NCBI GenBank assembly: GCA_009829735.1
Contig: CM020618.1
Span: 30,728,894-30,792,893 of the forward strand
Length of the DNA stretch: 64,000 bases
Direction: 5' to 3'
Origin: Pyropia yezoensis
Lineage: Eukaryota; Rhodophyta; Bangiophyceae; Bangiales; Bangiaceae
In this document: in pieces, positions 41,887-53,923 of the stretch
Position numbering within the stretch: the first letter of the stretch is position 1
How the letters are laid out: each line of letters begins with the position of its first letter
Notes under the pieces: generated by a model
Seen by the model: only the letters and a program-made list of their open reading frames with translations
What the model was told of the DNA's origin: nothing
The model's database searches: none
Program-made: the position numbers and the translations under genes

Positions 41887-43938
41887 GAAGCGAGCATTGG
41901 CGGTTGCAAACGGCCTACCGCCCAGCCTGTCGCCGGTAAAGGCCGACTCCCGGGGGTGCTTTGCCGGGAGAGCCTGGCAGCAACCAGAGAGCTCGCCTTC
42001 GGGCCGCTGTGTCACCGCTGCGCCGCGACACTGTAAGGACTAAATCCTTACATCGCAATTCCTCCTGACTCGCTCAGAATGACCTACGGACGGCGGACTA
42101 AATGTCAGCCGTCAGCCACAGTTGTCAAGATTGCCCGTGGCCGAGCATACTTCGGCGCCCTCTTTTGATCCTTAACATCCAGGGTTCAACTCCATGTGTC
42201 CCTGTGATGACAATGCACCATGACGCTGGCGGCTCTACGTTGAGGCCAACACTGTACGCGGACACAAGAGCGTAGCAACGCGGCGTGTCAATGCGGCCGA
42301 CACCGAGGCGGCTTCACACCTAACGTAGAGGCCTCCATCAGGGGCCGCCATTTGGGGCCTCCATTTCGGGCCTCTATCCGAGGCCTCCATCCAGGGCCTC
42401 CATTGGGGGCCTCCGTTCGGGGCCTCCATCCAAGGCTGCCATCAGGACCCATCCGAGACCGCCATCCGAGTTCCAGAAGGTCCCATTGCCACGACAAGCA
42501 CCCGTGCCGACGCCGGGTCCTCGGACGGCCATGGAACTCTCTGAGCACGCCCTGTGAGAGAGGGGGTGGCCGCCCCCGCCGATTTCAAGGTACCTGGTGC
42601 CCGACATTTGAGGGTCTACGCGGAGGGTCTTCTGAGAGACCCCCGAGGGTGTATGTACGGAGGGACCGAGGGCGAGGGCAAAGGGAGAAGGGGGGAAGAC
42701 CATCGACCATCGTACCCGAGACCCCAAGCGAAAAGCACTTTACCTTCGACCACCTGCCCACCGTCGTCAAACGCACCCCCACTGCACGCCCCCACACCAT
42801 CGACACCCTTCTTCTTCCCCGGAGTCCCCACCGTCTCCTACGAGTGCGCGACCGCCGCTAGCAGTGTGTGCGGTGCGGTGTGGGCGTAGGGTCGGGCGGC
42901 GTGCGTGCGCGAGTGTGCGCGTGGGCTGCCGCTTGCCAGCGACAGGGGCAGGGCGTCGAAAAAATCCTGCATGGAGGCGCTCTCCTGGTAGACGAACCAG
43001 AGAGCATACTCAATGCCAGGCGTCATGAGGTACCTGTGGGGGCTGGCCGTTGTCGCCAGTGACTCGAGCGCATGACACAGCGCCTGGACCGCTGCAGCCG
43101 CAGCCGCCGCCGGTGCCGCTGCGGCTCCCAGTCGCGTGGTCGGCCATCATGTGCCCCAATGGGGCAGCACAACCCTCTCGTCGGCGTGACCGCCAGTCAG
43201 CTGGTCGGCCACACAGGCGTGGCGACCGACCAGAGCTGCGTCGGGAATAAGTACTCAACAAGTACAGGGTGCTACTTCATATGCGGTGCTACCGCTCCCA
43301 TCCAAATAGTAGCGCTTTCTCCCGAGCGCACCAAAATACGCCCAGGGCACACACGGCCGGGGTGCGAGAGGCTCAGAGCGCTGCACGCTCGAGACAGCCG
43401 CGCGGTGCACGGCGGATGCAATGGGGAGGTCAGTCGAGAACAAGACGGCCCAGGTGGTTGGTAAGCGGCGGGAGCAAGACGGCGCCGGGTCGGTAGTCGT
43501 CACGTCGATGACCACGCCAGTTGAAGAGGTGCGACGCCCGCGGTGAGGCCCGCCAGCGATCTACGCCGCCGGGTTCGTTATCTAGGCCAGAGGGCTGCGA
43601 CAGCCCAGCATCAGCCTCTCTCCGAGCACGCTCCAATCCCTTCTCGCCCGCGCATCACGGCACAGCACGGCACTGCCGCCGTTGCCAATGTTAGCAGCCC
43701 CCCGAGACACCCCAATGCACCAGTGCTGCGCTTCCCCCCCTGTACACCAGTCGTTGATGAGCGCCGTCGGGTCCAGCCCCTCCACCCCTCCCCTCCGGCC
43801 GTCTTGAAAATGGCCAACCGCCCTGCCCATCCTGGACGAATGCCGCCTCAGGTGCTGTCGCACACGTCCTCCTTCCACCTCTTTGGCTCTCCCATGTGTC
43901 TCCTCTGTACCGATGGTCGGACATCCTCTTCGGGGAGG
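41887..43938. other. Spacer with short tandem repeat, no gene
   Basis: No coding motif recognised. The GGGGCCTCCATYY-type repeat at 42328-42440 is listed separately. 43934-43938 (GGAGG) flanks the outer retroelement and would be its left target-site copy. Confidence 0.4.
42328..42440. repeat. About 15-bp GGGGCCTCCATYC tandem repeat
   Basis: Seven to eight degenerate units of 12-16 bp. Confidence 0.75.
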
Positions 43939-44302
43939 TGTAGCACAATAGGGTATCCGCTACAGGTCCACTCTCAGGGAACACTCACCACGGGGGATCG
44001 GCACCAACGTCACCGGGAGGCCAACGTTGCTGTACTTGGAGCGCAAGCCACGGGACCAAGATGGGAGCCCAAATGGGAGGGGTTTGTTGTTCTGCCTTGG
44101 CCGGCGGTGGATTCGCCGCCGGACCCCTCGTTATAAACCCTCGGAGACACTACTAACTACCCTCCACCCCAAGATGCAAGTCCCTCTGGTCATACGTAAC
44201 TTATAGATACCGTGACCAGTACGAACAATCAAATTGAAAGCCAAGGATTAGAAGTAGCCCCCCTAACATTAGGGTCACATTACGGCCGACCATATTGCTA
44301 CA
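43939..44302 (-). repeat. 3' LTR of outer element
   Basis: 364 bp, TGTAGC...GCTACA ends. Contains TATAAA on the plus strand at 44132-44137, pointing towards the antisense ORF, and a GC hairpin (CCGGCGG/CCGCCGG) near 44101-44121. Confidence 0.93.
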
Positions 44303-44314
44303 TATCCCTCCCTT
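44303..44314 (-). other. Polypurine tract of outer element
   Basis: Minus strand AAGGGAGGGATA directly before the TG of the 3' LTR, the expected plus-strand DNA primer site. Confidence 0.7.
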
Positions 44315-44865
44315 AGATTCGGCCCGTCCTCGGGTCGAGTTGCATTCGGGTTACCGAATGTAAGTGGGTCGCGTGACCGTTTACCAGTCGGGTGGGGCTT
44401 TGCGCCCTGTCGCGACAGACACCCCTTTTCGAGGTTGTCTGCGGGGGGTGCCCCCCTTTGTGTGGTACACACACGATCCGTTTTCCGGACCGTTAATTTC
44501 CCGATGCGGGTTTCTGTTCACGACCCCCCTTTCCGAGGGGTGGTGCAAGCGGATCCGCCACCAGGTGTCTGGTGGTAGGGGGGCCCCTCTCGAGTGGACG
44601 ATTGAGTGGGGGGCGGTTGGGGGTGACCCCCCTTGATTGCCCCGTGTGGGGGGGGCGTGGCTCCGGTCCAGGTGCCTGGGTGGAGCGCCCTCGTAGCTCG
44701 GCTGGCGTGGGTCGTCCCGCGCTGCCGTATCGCTCGTGCTGAGCTGTGTGGTTATATGCGCGGGTGCCCGCGCTTCCCTGGCTCGTCCGCGCGAGCGTTC
44801 CTCGTACCGGGTCGAGCCGGTTGCGGCTTTCTGGCACGGGACGCCCCTGCTACCCCGGTCTCACC
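44315..44865. other. Leader of the outer antisense ORF
   Basis: About 550 bp between polypurine tract and ATG 44866. A TTATATG at about 44750 could be a core promoter element; not tested. Confidence 0.35.
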
Positions 44866-46894
44866 ATGTCGGACCCCCAGTTACCCGGGAGCGAGGACTA
44901 CCTCCTGCTTGAGGAGGAGGAGGAGGTGATGCAGGACGACGTTCCCGTCTCCGCCACCGCTGCCGAGTGTTTCTTGGCGAGCTCGTCGGAGGACGAGGAC
45001 GACCGGGTGACCGTTCGTGTGGCCCCGGAAGGAGCGCCGGGCGGATTGTCGTCCGTGTGCAGCGGCACGACGGCTCCGTCGGGTGGCGGACCACCGCGTG
45101 CAGCGGTGGCCTCTACCGCTACTCCTCCGGCGGCCAGGATGGCTTCTGTCGCCGGTGCCGGCGCGACTCTACCTCAAGACGGCGTCGCCGGCGTGGCGGA
45201 TGGTCGTGGCCGCACCCCAGCCGAGCCGGCGCGGGTGCCCGCCCGGTGGGTGTGTCCGCGTCTGCGGGTAACGGGTCTACCCCTGCCGCCCCCGTGGTGC
45301 CCACGTCGGGCCCGGTTGGCGGCGATGCTCTGCCCGCGGTGCCGCGGACGCTTGGTGGTCAAGAAATGTCTACCCCGATGGCAGTGGACTCCGGGAGCTA
45401 CTCCGGGCGGGCGCCCGCCCTTCTTCTTCCTCCTCGGCCCCGTGCACCTCCGGCACCGGCCCATCTGCCGGTGGGGCATCCCCCGGCGCCCCCGATTCTT
45501 CCTGGTCCTGCCCGGGTTGCCCCGTTTGGTGGCGGCGTCGCCGTGGCGGCGGGTCAACTCGCCATGTCGATGTCCGATTTGGTGGCTCGGGTTCGAGGCA
45601 TGACTGTGCAAGAGTCGATGGAGTCCGATGGGTGGATGCGGGTGGACTTCCACCAGCCGCGTCTCCCTGGAGAGACCTCCCGGCGCGTCAAGGTGGACCC
45701 GAGTTGGGAGCGGGAGTTGGTGCGGCTGGTCAACCAGCCGAACGCGGTCCGAGTGGAGCATCATTGGATCCTGAGCCAGCCGGACGACCGGCATGCGCAG
45801 CTCTGGCGCACCCGGATTGGGCGGGGTGAGGTCTACCTCGACTCCGCCTTAGGGATATGCGACTTGATTGCCCCCGCGTTGCCGCGGGAGGTTGACTACC
45901 CGGCTAGTGCTCGGGGGATTGCGGCGGCGGCGGAGCCGGTTGCGTTTGGGGAAACGGTGGGTGATACCGGCCGGTATCCCGGGTTCGAGTACTTCCCGGG
46001 GGTATCCCCGTACCTGACGTTGACGGCTCCGTACCCGCCTATGGCGGGTTTGAAGTCAGCGTCGAGCTGGCGACGCAACCATGGTGTCATGGCGGATGCG
46101 TTCCGCACCGATATAACGTGTGCGTTGCAGACCGGTAACGGTCGCGCGCCGGTATACACTGCCGTGCGCCCGCCTCTCTGGCAGGAGGCGTAGGAACCCG
46201 CTCCTGCTTTCCGGTTTGACACCGGCTCCTGCCTCCGATACTTCGGGAGTGTGTTGGCCTCCCGTCCGGTCCACCCGTTGCAGGGTACCTTCACCCTTGA
46301 GGTTACCCTCGGGCAGGCTTCCTCCTTCTTGCTGTCCGTCCGCCGGCAGGGGCGCCTGTTTCATCTTCCGACGGGTGTCCGTCTGCACATCGCGCAGTTG
46401 GGCGTGGACATGATAGCCGCCAAGACCGGGTTGGCCCGGGAGTTCGAGGCTCTGCTGGCTGTACACGATGCCGTGAACTGGGCTGGGGTGTTGGCCCTTC
46501 CCCCGTACCGGGACCCGCAGGCTGGGGCTTCCCCCTTGCCTCGTCACTCGTTGCGTATCCGGCGTACTCAGCCGGGTGAGCCCAATTGCCATGGGTGGGC
46601 GTCCACCGAGGCTGTTGCTGACCTGGGTATTCCCATAGTTATCCATGACCCTCTTCAGGTCCTTGCCCCGTGGTTCGGTAACCCGATACCGGCGGCGGAT
46701 GGCCGTCGTCCCCGAGAGTGGGGCTCTGTGGGTGGGGAGCGTGAGGTGTCCCGTCGTCGGGCCGAGCCCCGCCGGGTTTACGGTGGGGCCCCTTCAGTAG
46801 GGTCCCACCGGGCCTCGTATCAGGTGTCACCGGCTCCGGTAGTAGCCGTGTCGGCTCCTGTGGCTCCTCTGGCTGCGCCAGTGTCACCTCCCGC
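44866..46894 (+). pseudogene. Antisense ORF of outer Ty3/gypsy element, part 1
   Basis: Runs opposite to gag-pol between integrase and 3' LTR. Starts MSDPQLPGSEDYLLLEEEEEV (acidic), then a Ser/Pro/Ala-rich linker; the frame shifts near 45235, after which MSMSDLVARVRGMTV, SDGWMRVDFHQPRLPGE and ALPREVDYP read as ordinary protein. A TAG at 46191-46193 interrupts it, followed in the same frame by LGQASSFLLSVRRQGRLFHLP and FEALLAVHDAVNW. At 46894 the inner element begins; the frame resumes at 56278. No known domain recognised. Antisense ORFs in this position are known in Tat/Ogre-type plant elements, but I see no similarity I can name. Confidence 0.6.
46890..46894 (+). repeat. Target-site duplication CCCGC, left copy
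   Basis: Matches 56273-56277 on the other side of the inner element. Confidence 0.9.
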
Positions 46895-47363
46895 TGTGGC
46901 AAAAACCACATGCACACACGGCACCCAAGTTGGGGCGGTGTGCAAGGGCTGCCTCCCGTGTCGGGGGAACCGGAAGAAGTGCAAGTCGCACACACTCTGT
47001 CCCTGTTGTGGGGCAAACCCCCCACGGACAAACAAGAGGATGGTGTGTGGTCCAACAGTTTCTTGGTCGGGACGGGGACGCAGGGCCAAGCCCCGCTGTC
47101 CCTCCCCTTATCCCCCCAGGGTCCACTCAGAATCTCGCCACTCAGAATCTCCCACCCCAGCACCTGCCCACCGGGCCACACGAAAATTCAAGACGATAAA
47201 TGCAGAAAACCGTCAAATCCAAGTTGGATTTACTACTAAGCTAACTATCCCAAACTTAGGGAATATGGACCCAAATGCAGGGGGAGGAACGGATCAGGCT
47301 AGTGGCCTGCCGCCCCTTGCATGGCACGTGTTGCCCCCCTGCCTGGGGGTCAATACTGCTACA
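46895..47363 (-). repeat. 3' LTR of inner element
   Basis: 469 bp; 443 bp (46898-47340) are identical to 55807-56249. Plus-strand ends are TGTGGC and GCTACA. Confidence 0.95.
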
Positions 47364-47377
47364 CTCCCCTCTCCTCA
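47364..47377 (-). other. Polypurine tract of inner element
   Basis: Minus strand TGAGGAGAGGGGAG immediately before the LTR. Confidence 0.8.
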
Positions 47378-47701
47378 GTTCCGACCGACCCGGTCGGCCC
47401 TGTGAGGGGGTGCGTAAACGAACGTCTCGGCGTTGGGGGCGCGACTTGCTGTCCCCCATCGAGTACGTAACGCGAATGTGGAGGCGGTCACGTTGACCGC
47501 CACTCTCCTCAAGCTTGCCCACTCGGCAGCTTGCTCTCCTCAGTTCACACTTCACCATCACCACCACCTCCCCTTCACCTTCCACTGGGCCGCCCCACGC
47601 TGGGGAGGCCACCCGTATACCCACGATCCGAGTCCCCCTCAACTCGAGGCGGGTCTCGTGCCGCGATAGCCAGAGCGTCTCTCCCCAACTTGGGGAGAGC
47701 C

Positions 47702-49619
47702 ATGGCGACCCCGGGAGTGGAGACGGACTCTCTAGATGAGCGTATGGAGGACACCACCTACGGTGCAGCACCCGCCGGGACTTCCGGCGGGGGCTCCGCG
47801 ATCGCTCCGGGGGATGGGACTCCCGCGTCACCCGGCTTTGGGTTGACGGCGGGGTCTCCCCCGGAGGCGGGACAAGTTGTCCCGCGTGAGGCCTTGGGGC
47901 GGTGGTTTTACCCCGCTTGGCCTCTCTATGAGGAGGGGTTGACTGTTCTTCGCTGTGGCCGACTTGGCGCAGCGATGGGTCGGGTATGGGACCGCCTACG
48001 GGAGAAGTATCCCCGTATGGTCGGGTTCCCTGCCGGCTTCAGGACGGACCAGTTTGCCTTCCTGGACGATGAGGAGGTTGAGGACGTTCAGCGTGCCAAG
48101 GCCATGGTGGACCGCGGGGGAACTATCCCGGGTCCCGGCGACTTGCCGACCTTTACTTGGGACGCGGTGGCAACTCGCCCCCCGTACCTTCACGAGGCCG
48201 ATCCGCACACTCATCACTTTGATGTGCGGATGGAGAAAGACTTCCGGCGAGGTCCCTACTTGGTGACCTCGGCTCAACTTGAGTTTCCTCAACAGTCTGC
48301 TGCCAGTAAGGAGCAGTACTATCCGAAGAAGCCCGAGTGGTGGCCTCAAGTTGAGGTCCCCTACGGGTTCCCGGCGTTGCTGCCACGGTTGCTTGACCAC
48401 TTCGGCTCCGTCATGTTGACGGCTGGCCCTGATCACCTGGTGTGGGCCATGTTGGCCACCCAGTGGCTCCTCGAGGTCATGTCGACCTGGGTGTCCTGTG
48501 TTCAGCGGCGGGGGATGCTCTGGCATCTCCCCCTCCGGCTCATCCAAGGTTTGGAACAGCTCACCCCTCAGCTAGTTGCTGAGGGGTGCTCATCAGGACA
48601 ACTCACTCTACTTGAGGAGATGCTCCGGCTCCATAAGTTTATCGAGTGGGAGAGCATTGAGCACAAGTTGCGCCGCCCCACTCGTGGGCCCAAGGACGAT
48701 GGCGCACTTCGCCAGTTCGTGTGGGTCGCTCGTGAACTTCACGACGGCCGTGTGGTCCTACGAGAGGGGTTGGGCATCGGGGACTACCCGTATGCCCCAG
48801 GGGTGGATCGCCACACTGCGCCACCCCCGGACAAGCCCATAGTTATGGCTGTGCCCTCATATGATGACCATATGACTCAACCTACTGCGGGGGCCCCAAG
48901 TCGGGGTCGCAGTTACACCCGGGTACCGCCACCTCGGCGTGCCCCTCCGCTTCCTCCTGTTCCTTTCCAGCCTCACGGGAACATCCCGATCAGCGTGGCC
49001 GTGGAGTCTTCCACCCCGGTGTCCCCCAACTTGGGGGCCACCCTCCTGACGGTATACCCCAAGTTCGTGTTACCGCCCACGCCTCTAACCTCAGAGATGA
49101 TGATCACCACGTTGGTGCGCACCATTTTCCTGGTTGGCTGCGTCGACCGCAACCCTCCAAAGTTCCGAGACTCCTCAACTTGAGGAGCGCGTTCGTACTG
49201 CAGTGGCGACCGCGAGTTGCGAGTCGGTGGCGGAGTTTATGACAGCCGAGTTGGCTCGCATTGGGGCTATTATGCCCCAGCCAGCCCCACTTGGGCGTGG
49301 CAAACGTCGCGCGAGCCGCGCATACTCGCCTCCTCGCCGTCGTCGCCGACACTCGCGGCGCTCTCCCTCCGTGTCGGAAGACGAGTTGTCTTACTCCGTC
49401 TCGGAGTCCTGTACCCCGTCGGAGACGGAGTCCGTCCAGCGTCTGCGTCGCAAACTTGCGCGCAAGACCAGGCAGAAGAGTAGCCACGGTCGGCGCCACG
49501 TGCGCGACCGTGAAGGGCGCGACGGTTCCGACTTGGAGCCGCCGCCCCTTCCAACGAGTGGAGACCGTTATAGGCGTGGGTCTCGCCGCTCGCCTCCACG
49601 TGAGGGCGAGGGCCGTTGA
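47702..49619 (+). CDS. Antisense ORF of inner Ty3/gypsy element, one frame change
   Basis: Convergent with pol, between integrase and 3' LTR. From ATG 47702 (MATPGVETDSLDERMED) about 475 codons read as a soluble, Trp/Pro-rich protein (WFYPAWPLYEEGL, RWDRLREKYPRMVGFPAG-like segments, PLRLIQGLEQLTPQLV, LLEEMLRLHKFIEW). Near 49115-49135 the frame changes and continues to TGA 49617-49619 with a basic Arg/Ser-rich tail (SPPRRRRRHSRRSPS), reminiscent of RS domains. The frame change may be an intron or an indel. One stretch aligns weakly with the outer antisense ORF. RNA binding is a guess from the tail only; no family recognised. A short gap 47378-47701 upstream holds nothing identifiable. Confidence 0.6.
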
Positions 49620-49757
49620 GTGGGAGAGTCTAGCATGCGTGCCTAGTTGGCAGCTGCCTTTGTTGCGAGAGTGTGAGGGTTAGGGCTGTAGTTAAAAGCC
49701 ACTCTGCGTACCACCTCGACTTGAAGCACTCTCTTGGCACTGTTGCTCGGCCTTCCC

Positions 49758-52700
49758 TCACGTTGAGGGAGGGCTGTTAGGGTCTATTTCATTCCGGGCA
49801 CAGTACGCCCGGACCTTCTCAGCAGGAAGGTCCTCCACATACTCCCACGTATCATCCTTGGCTTTGTAGCCAAACCAACGCACCCTCAACATGAGGCGGT
49901 TAGTGTCCTCATCCCATCCGTGGTCGATGAACTTATCGAACACGTACTCCTGCGGGCCCTGTTTGGCCGCAGGCAGTGAGGGGAGGCGCCACGCTTCCAA
50001 AGCACGCGCCCAAGCTGGGTCGCCTGCAGGCGGTGGAGCAACTTTGACCACGTCCTGTCTGTTCACTGTGCGGACCCCATCGTCACTTTCGATGGTGAAG
50101 CGCCGCCCATCAGTACGAAGGACCTGGTACGGCCCCTTCGTCTGGAATACCAACTTACCCCCAGTTGGGGTGTGTGAGTGAACCAACACCCAGTCACCCT
50201 GCTCGGGGACATGCTTAGCATTGCGCACCTTTTTGTCGAAGGTACGCTTGTAGCGCTTCTGTGCTTTATCCATCTCAGCCCTGACTTTAGGGATGAGGTT
50301 TTCGAGCCTAGCAGCGAACTCCGCCTTACTCTCAGTAGGAGAAGGCGTACTGCCACCATCCTCCCAAGTTGGGAGCGGCCGCTGCACGGCAATAGACCGC
50401 ACGCGACGGGGGGTCACAAAAGCGAAGGGTACTTCCCCGGTAGATGAGTGAACCTGCGAATTGTAGGCAGTCGTAAGGATAGAAATGTATTGGTCCCACG
50501 TCTTCACATGCTCACTCACATAGTGGCGCAGCTGCCGAGCAATAGTTGTGTCGAAGCGCTCCACCTGCCCATTAGTTTGTGGGTGGTAGGGGGTGGCGTA
50601 GTTTGCCTTAACCCCCAACATATCCAGCACTCCCTGAAACAGTACAGACGCAAATTGCGGTCCATTGTCCGATAGTGTACTATCCGGAATGCCATACGCG
50701 GCAACCCAGTGATCTAGGAAGGCTGACACGACCGACATGGCCGTGATCTCTGCCAGTGGGATCGCTCGCGTAAGTTTAGTGAAGCGGTCACAGATGACCA
50801 GGAGGTACTGGTTGCCCTCCTCGGTCACTGGCAATGGCCCAAGGATGTCCATCGCCAACGCGGCGAAGGGCTCCTTGGCCGGGAACAATAGCATAGCCGT
50901 ACTAGGCCGCCGTTCCATCAGACGGTTCTGTGCACAACTTGTGCAGGCAGCCACCCAGCTATAGATGTCCACCACCATGGACGGCCAGTAGTACCTGGTC
51001 CTCAGGGTCTGGTGCAGTTTACTAGACCCCAGGTGTCCACCCGGGGGAGCGTTGTGCTCCCTCTCAAGGATACTGCCCTTGAGGGATGCGGGGACGACAA
51101 GTTGTTCGGTCCCCTGGAATACCCCCCTCCTCACGAGGAGGCCATCGTCTCCCAGAAAGAAACGCGTCTCCACCACTGTATCCAGTGTATCCCTCTGCGA
51201 CTTGCAGAAGGGATCCTCGGCCTGGGCCTTCACCACCTCGTCCAGGGACAGGGGCGAGTACTTCTTATTCCCTGGCGCCTCGGGGTTCAACGCCTGACCC
51301 GAGCGCGTGACTACCCCCACGATGGGGATGTCCTCATCGACTGGGTTAGTGTCCAGCCCCTCGGTAGGTACCCGAGAGAGGCCGTCGGCAAGGGCATGTT
51401 GCCTGCCAGGTCGTTACTCAATGTCAAAGTTGAAGGGTGCCAGTCGCACCCTCCACCGATTGAGACGAGTGTTCGTACAGTCCGTCTTAAAGATGAACTG
51501 CAACGCGCGGTGGTCACAGCGGATGAGGAACTTCTCACCCTCTAGGTAGTGACGAAGTGACGTCACCGCCCACACCACTGCGAGTCCTTCCAACTCGGTG
51601 ACTCCGTAGTTCTTCTCGGCCAAGTTCAGCCCCTTACTGAAGTATCTTACCGGCAAGTACTCCTTGTCCGGCTGCTGCTGAAGCAACACACAACCAAGTT
51701 GGTCGTAGCTAGCGTCCACATCCAGGATGTAGTGGCCTCCCAACCTGGGAATAGCCAAGATGGGGGGCTTCAGCAGAAGGTCCCGAAGAGTCTCAAAGGA
51801 TTCCTGCTCCACCCGACTTGGGGGAGGCAGGTTCTTCGGTAGCGTTGAGCTCACTAGCTCATTCAACGGCTTCGCCACCTTGGCGAAGCCCTGGGTGAAA
51901 CGTCGGTACACGTTACACATCCCGAGGAAGCTCCTCATCTGGGTCTGGGTCCGGGGGTACTGAGCCTTACGAATGGCCCTCAAGTTCTTCTCGTTAACAC
52001 TGAGACGCCCCGGACGGACAACATGTCCCAAGTACTCCACCTCTTGAGTGATGAGGTGGCACTTACTCGCCTTCAGTGACACACCGGCGTCAGCAAGTAG
52101 CTTGAACACCTGGCCAAGATGGCCAATGTGTTCCTCCGGACTTCGGGAGAACACAATGATATCGTCTAGGTACACAAGACAGATCTGCCACCGTACTCCG
52201 GCCAGAATCATGTCCATAACAAGCTGGAAAGTTGCCAGCGCGTTACACAGACCAAACAGTAGGCGCTTGCACTGGTAGGTACCACAGTGACAGGTAAAGG
52301 TAGTTTTATGCCTGTCCTCCGGGGCAATGTGAATTTGCCAGTACCCCGCGTTACAGTCCAGGGTAGAGAACACGTTTGCCTCCCCCAGAGATTCCAGACA
52401 GTCGTCCATCCTAGGTAGGGGATAACTGTCCTTCACCGTGCTCTCGTTGAGCTTACGGTAGTCGATACAGAACCGGGGTGTCCCATCAACTTTGGGGACG
52501 ATAACCACCGGACTCGCCCACTCGGCGTTGCTGGCCTCGATCACATCGAGGGCCTCCATGCGAGCAACTTGCTCCTTAACGAGGGCCCTTGAACGAGGTC
52601 CTCCCCTATACGGTTGTTGGCGTATAGGGGGTGCACCGGGCTTCAACTCGATCCGGTGTTGGGTGGCTCTCATGAGTCCCAATTGACCATCCCACAACTT

Positions 52701-53741
52701 GTGATATTGGTCCAAGAGGCGTTCAACTTGAACCCTCAACCTGGGGGGGACACCCTCCATGTTCACATGGGGCCGAGGAGAGGCGGCCGACTTGGCTTGA
52801 TGCGTCTCCTTTCCGGACTTCTGGTCGCTACTTGCGCCCGCGTTGAGGGTGACCGCTACTACCGGTCCCTCGTGTTGGTCGATATAGCCGAACTTGGCTC
52901 CCGAATTGAAGTACTGGGGCGACGAGCTCAGGTTCATCACCTGTATCCTCCACGGGACTCCGGCTTTGGAGTCCATCGTGCCAAGGGCAACATGCACTTG
53001 GTGCTTGCGAGCAAGACGGGGGTGAGGGTGCACCAACCCGTTCCCCGTATAATCAGTTACAACATCAACGTGCGCCACCGAGTTGGGGGGCAACGTGACT
53101 TTACGGGCTAGACGCAGGGTAGCAGTACACCCTTCCCTCACAGAGCAAACAGGCTTCGACTGTGAGACTGTCACAGGAGCCACAGACTTTCCCATACCAA
53201 GGATGGGGATAGTCTCCCCATTCATCAACTTGACCCAGTACTCAGGGCCACAAATCAAAGGCACTTGTGTAACAACATAAGGGGTCCCCAGAAGCAGGGG
53301 TACCGATATATTCTCAACTACACCATAGGTCACGTCGACCTCATGGGTCCCCAACCTAGTTGGTAGGGTCACGGCACCAACGATGGGAAGTACCCCACCA
53401 TTGATGTCAATCATATGGTCAGCTTTGGACCTCCAGCGTTGGAGCTTCACCTCCTCAGGTAATAGCGACTTGCGTATTAAGGAGGCTCCTGACCCGGTAT
53501 CAAGTACGATACGGGCACAACAGGCGCGGCCGGGGGCAAGTTGCACCCGTCCAGCCACCTGGAAGTTCTCACCCGTCAGCACCGCGATGACCCGACGTGG
53601 GTTCACGTTCTTGGGGAGTCCTACCCGAGGTGGGCGGACTCCCTTAGGTCGCCACAGTATCCGGCACGGTTGGTTCGTCCTCCTGGCCCACTTGGCCGAG
53701 GCTGCCGTTGTGAGCTTCGGACGACCAGCCCCAACGGTCAT
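49758..53741 (-). CDS. Pol polyprotein of inner element (PR-RT-RNase H-IN-chromodomain), one nonsense codon
   Basis: ATG 53741. Aspartic protease IVLDTGSGASLIR (about residues 78-90) with LLLGTPY; reverse transcriptase from about residue 385, with FCIDYRKLN, LLFGLCNALATFQ and LVYLDD; RNase H with LDVDASYDQLG, TELEGLAVVWAV and CDHRALQF. A TAA at 51416-51414 interrupts the frame where FDIEYRPG.. is expected (a Tyr codon position); the same frame continues as RPGRQHALADGLSR, the end of RNase H, then integrase with HHCC finger (H..GGHLGSSKLH, CTSCAQNR), DILGPLP, SDNGPQFAS, YHPQTNGQVERF (D-D-E). A C-terminal chromodomain (LMLRVRWFGYKAKDDTWEYVEDLP) places it among chromoviruses. Confidence 0.93.
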
Positions 53742-53923
53742 TCGTTTCCCGCCGACTTGGCGTCCGAATCTGAGTGCGGGGAGGAAGACGACGAGTCCGA
53801 GGACGACGTGTCCGCCTCCTCCGCCGAGGGTGTGGCGACCGCGACGACCGGTCGAGACCCACCCTCGCGGCGTGAACGTACTTCGTTCGTAGCCGACTTC
53901 TTACTCGCATTCCTAACAAGATG

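Noticed and set aside
46251..47405. 384-codon plus-strand ORF with a CXXC-rich segment (GAVCKGCLPCRGNRKKCK) as a gene
   Set aside because: The Cys-rich part is LTR sequence of the inner element; the same reading occurs at the other LTR (55847 onward). The fusion is produced by the insertion.
53383..53892. Plus-strand ORF over inner pol as another antisense gene
   Set aside because: Shadow of the protease region; no independent motif or start context, unlike the 47702-49619 ORF, which has no opposite coding gene.
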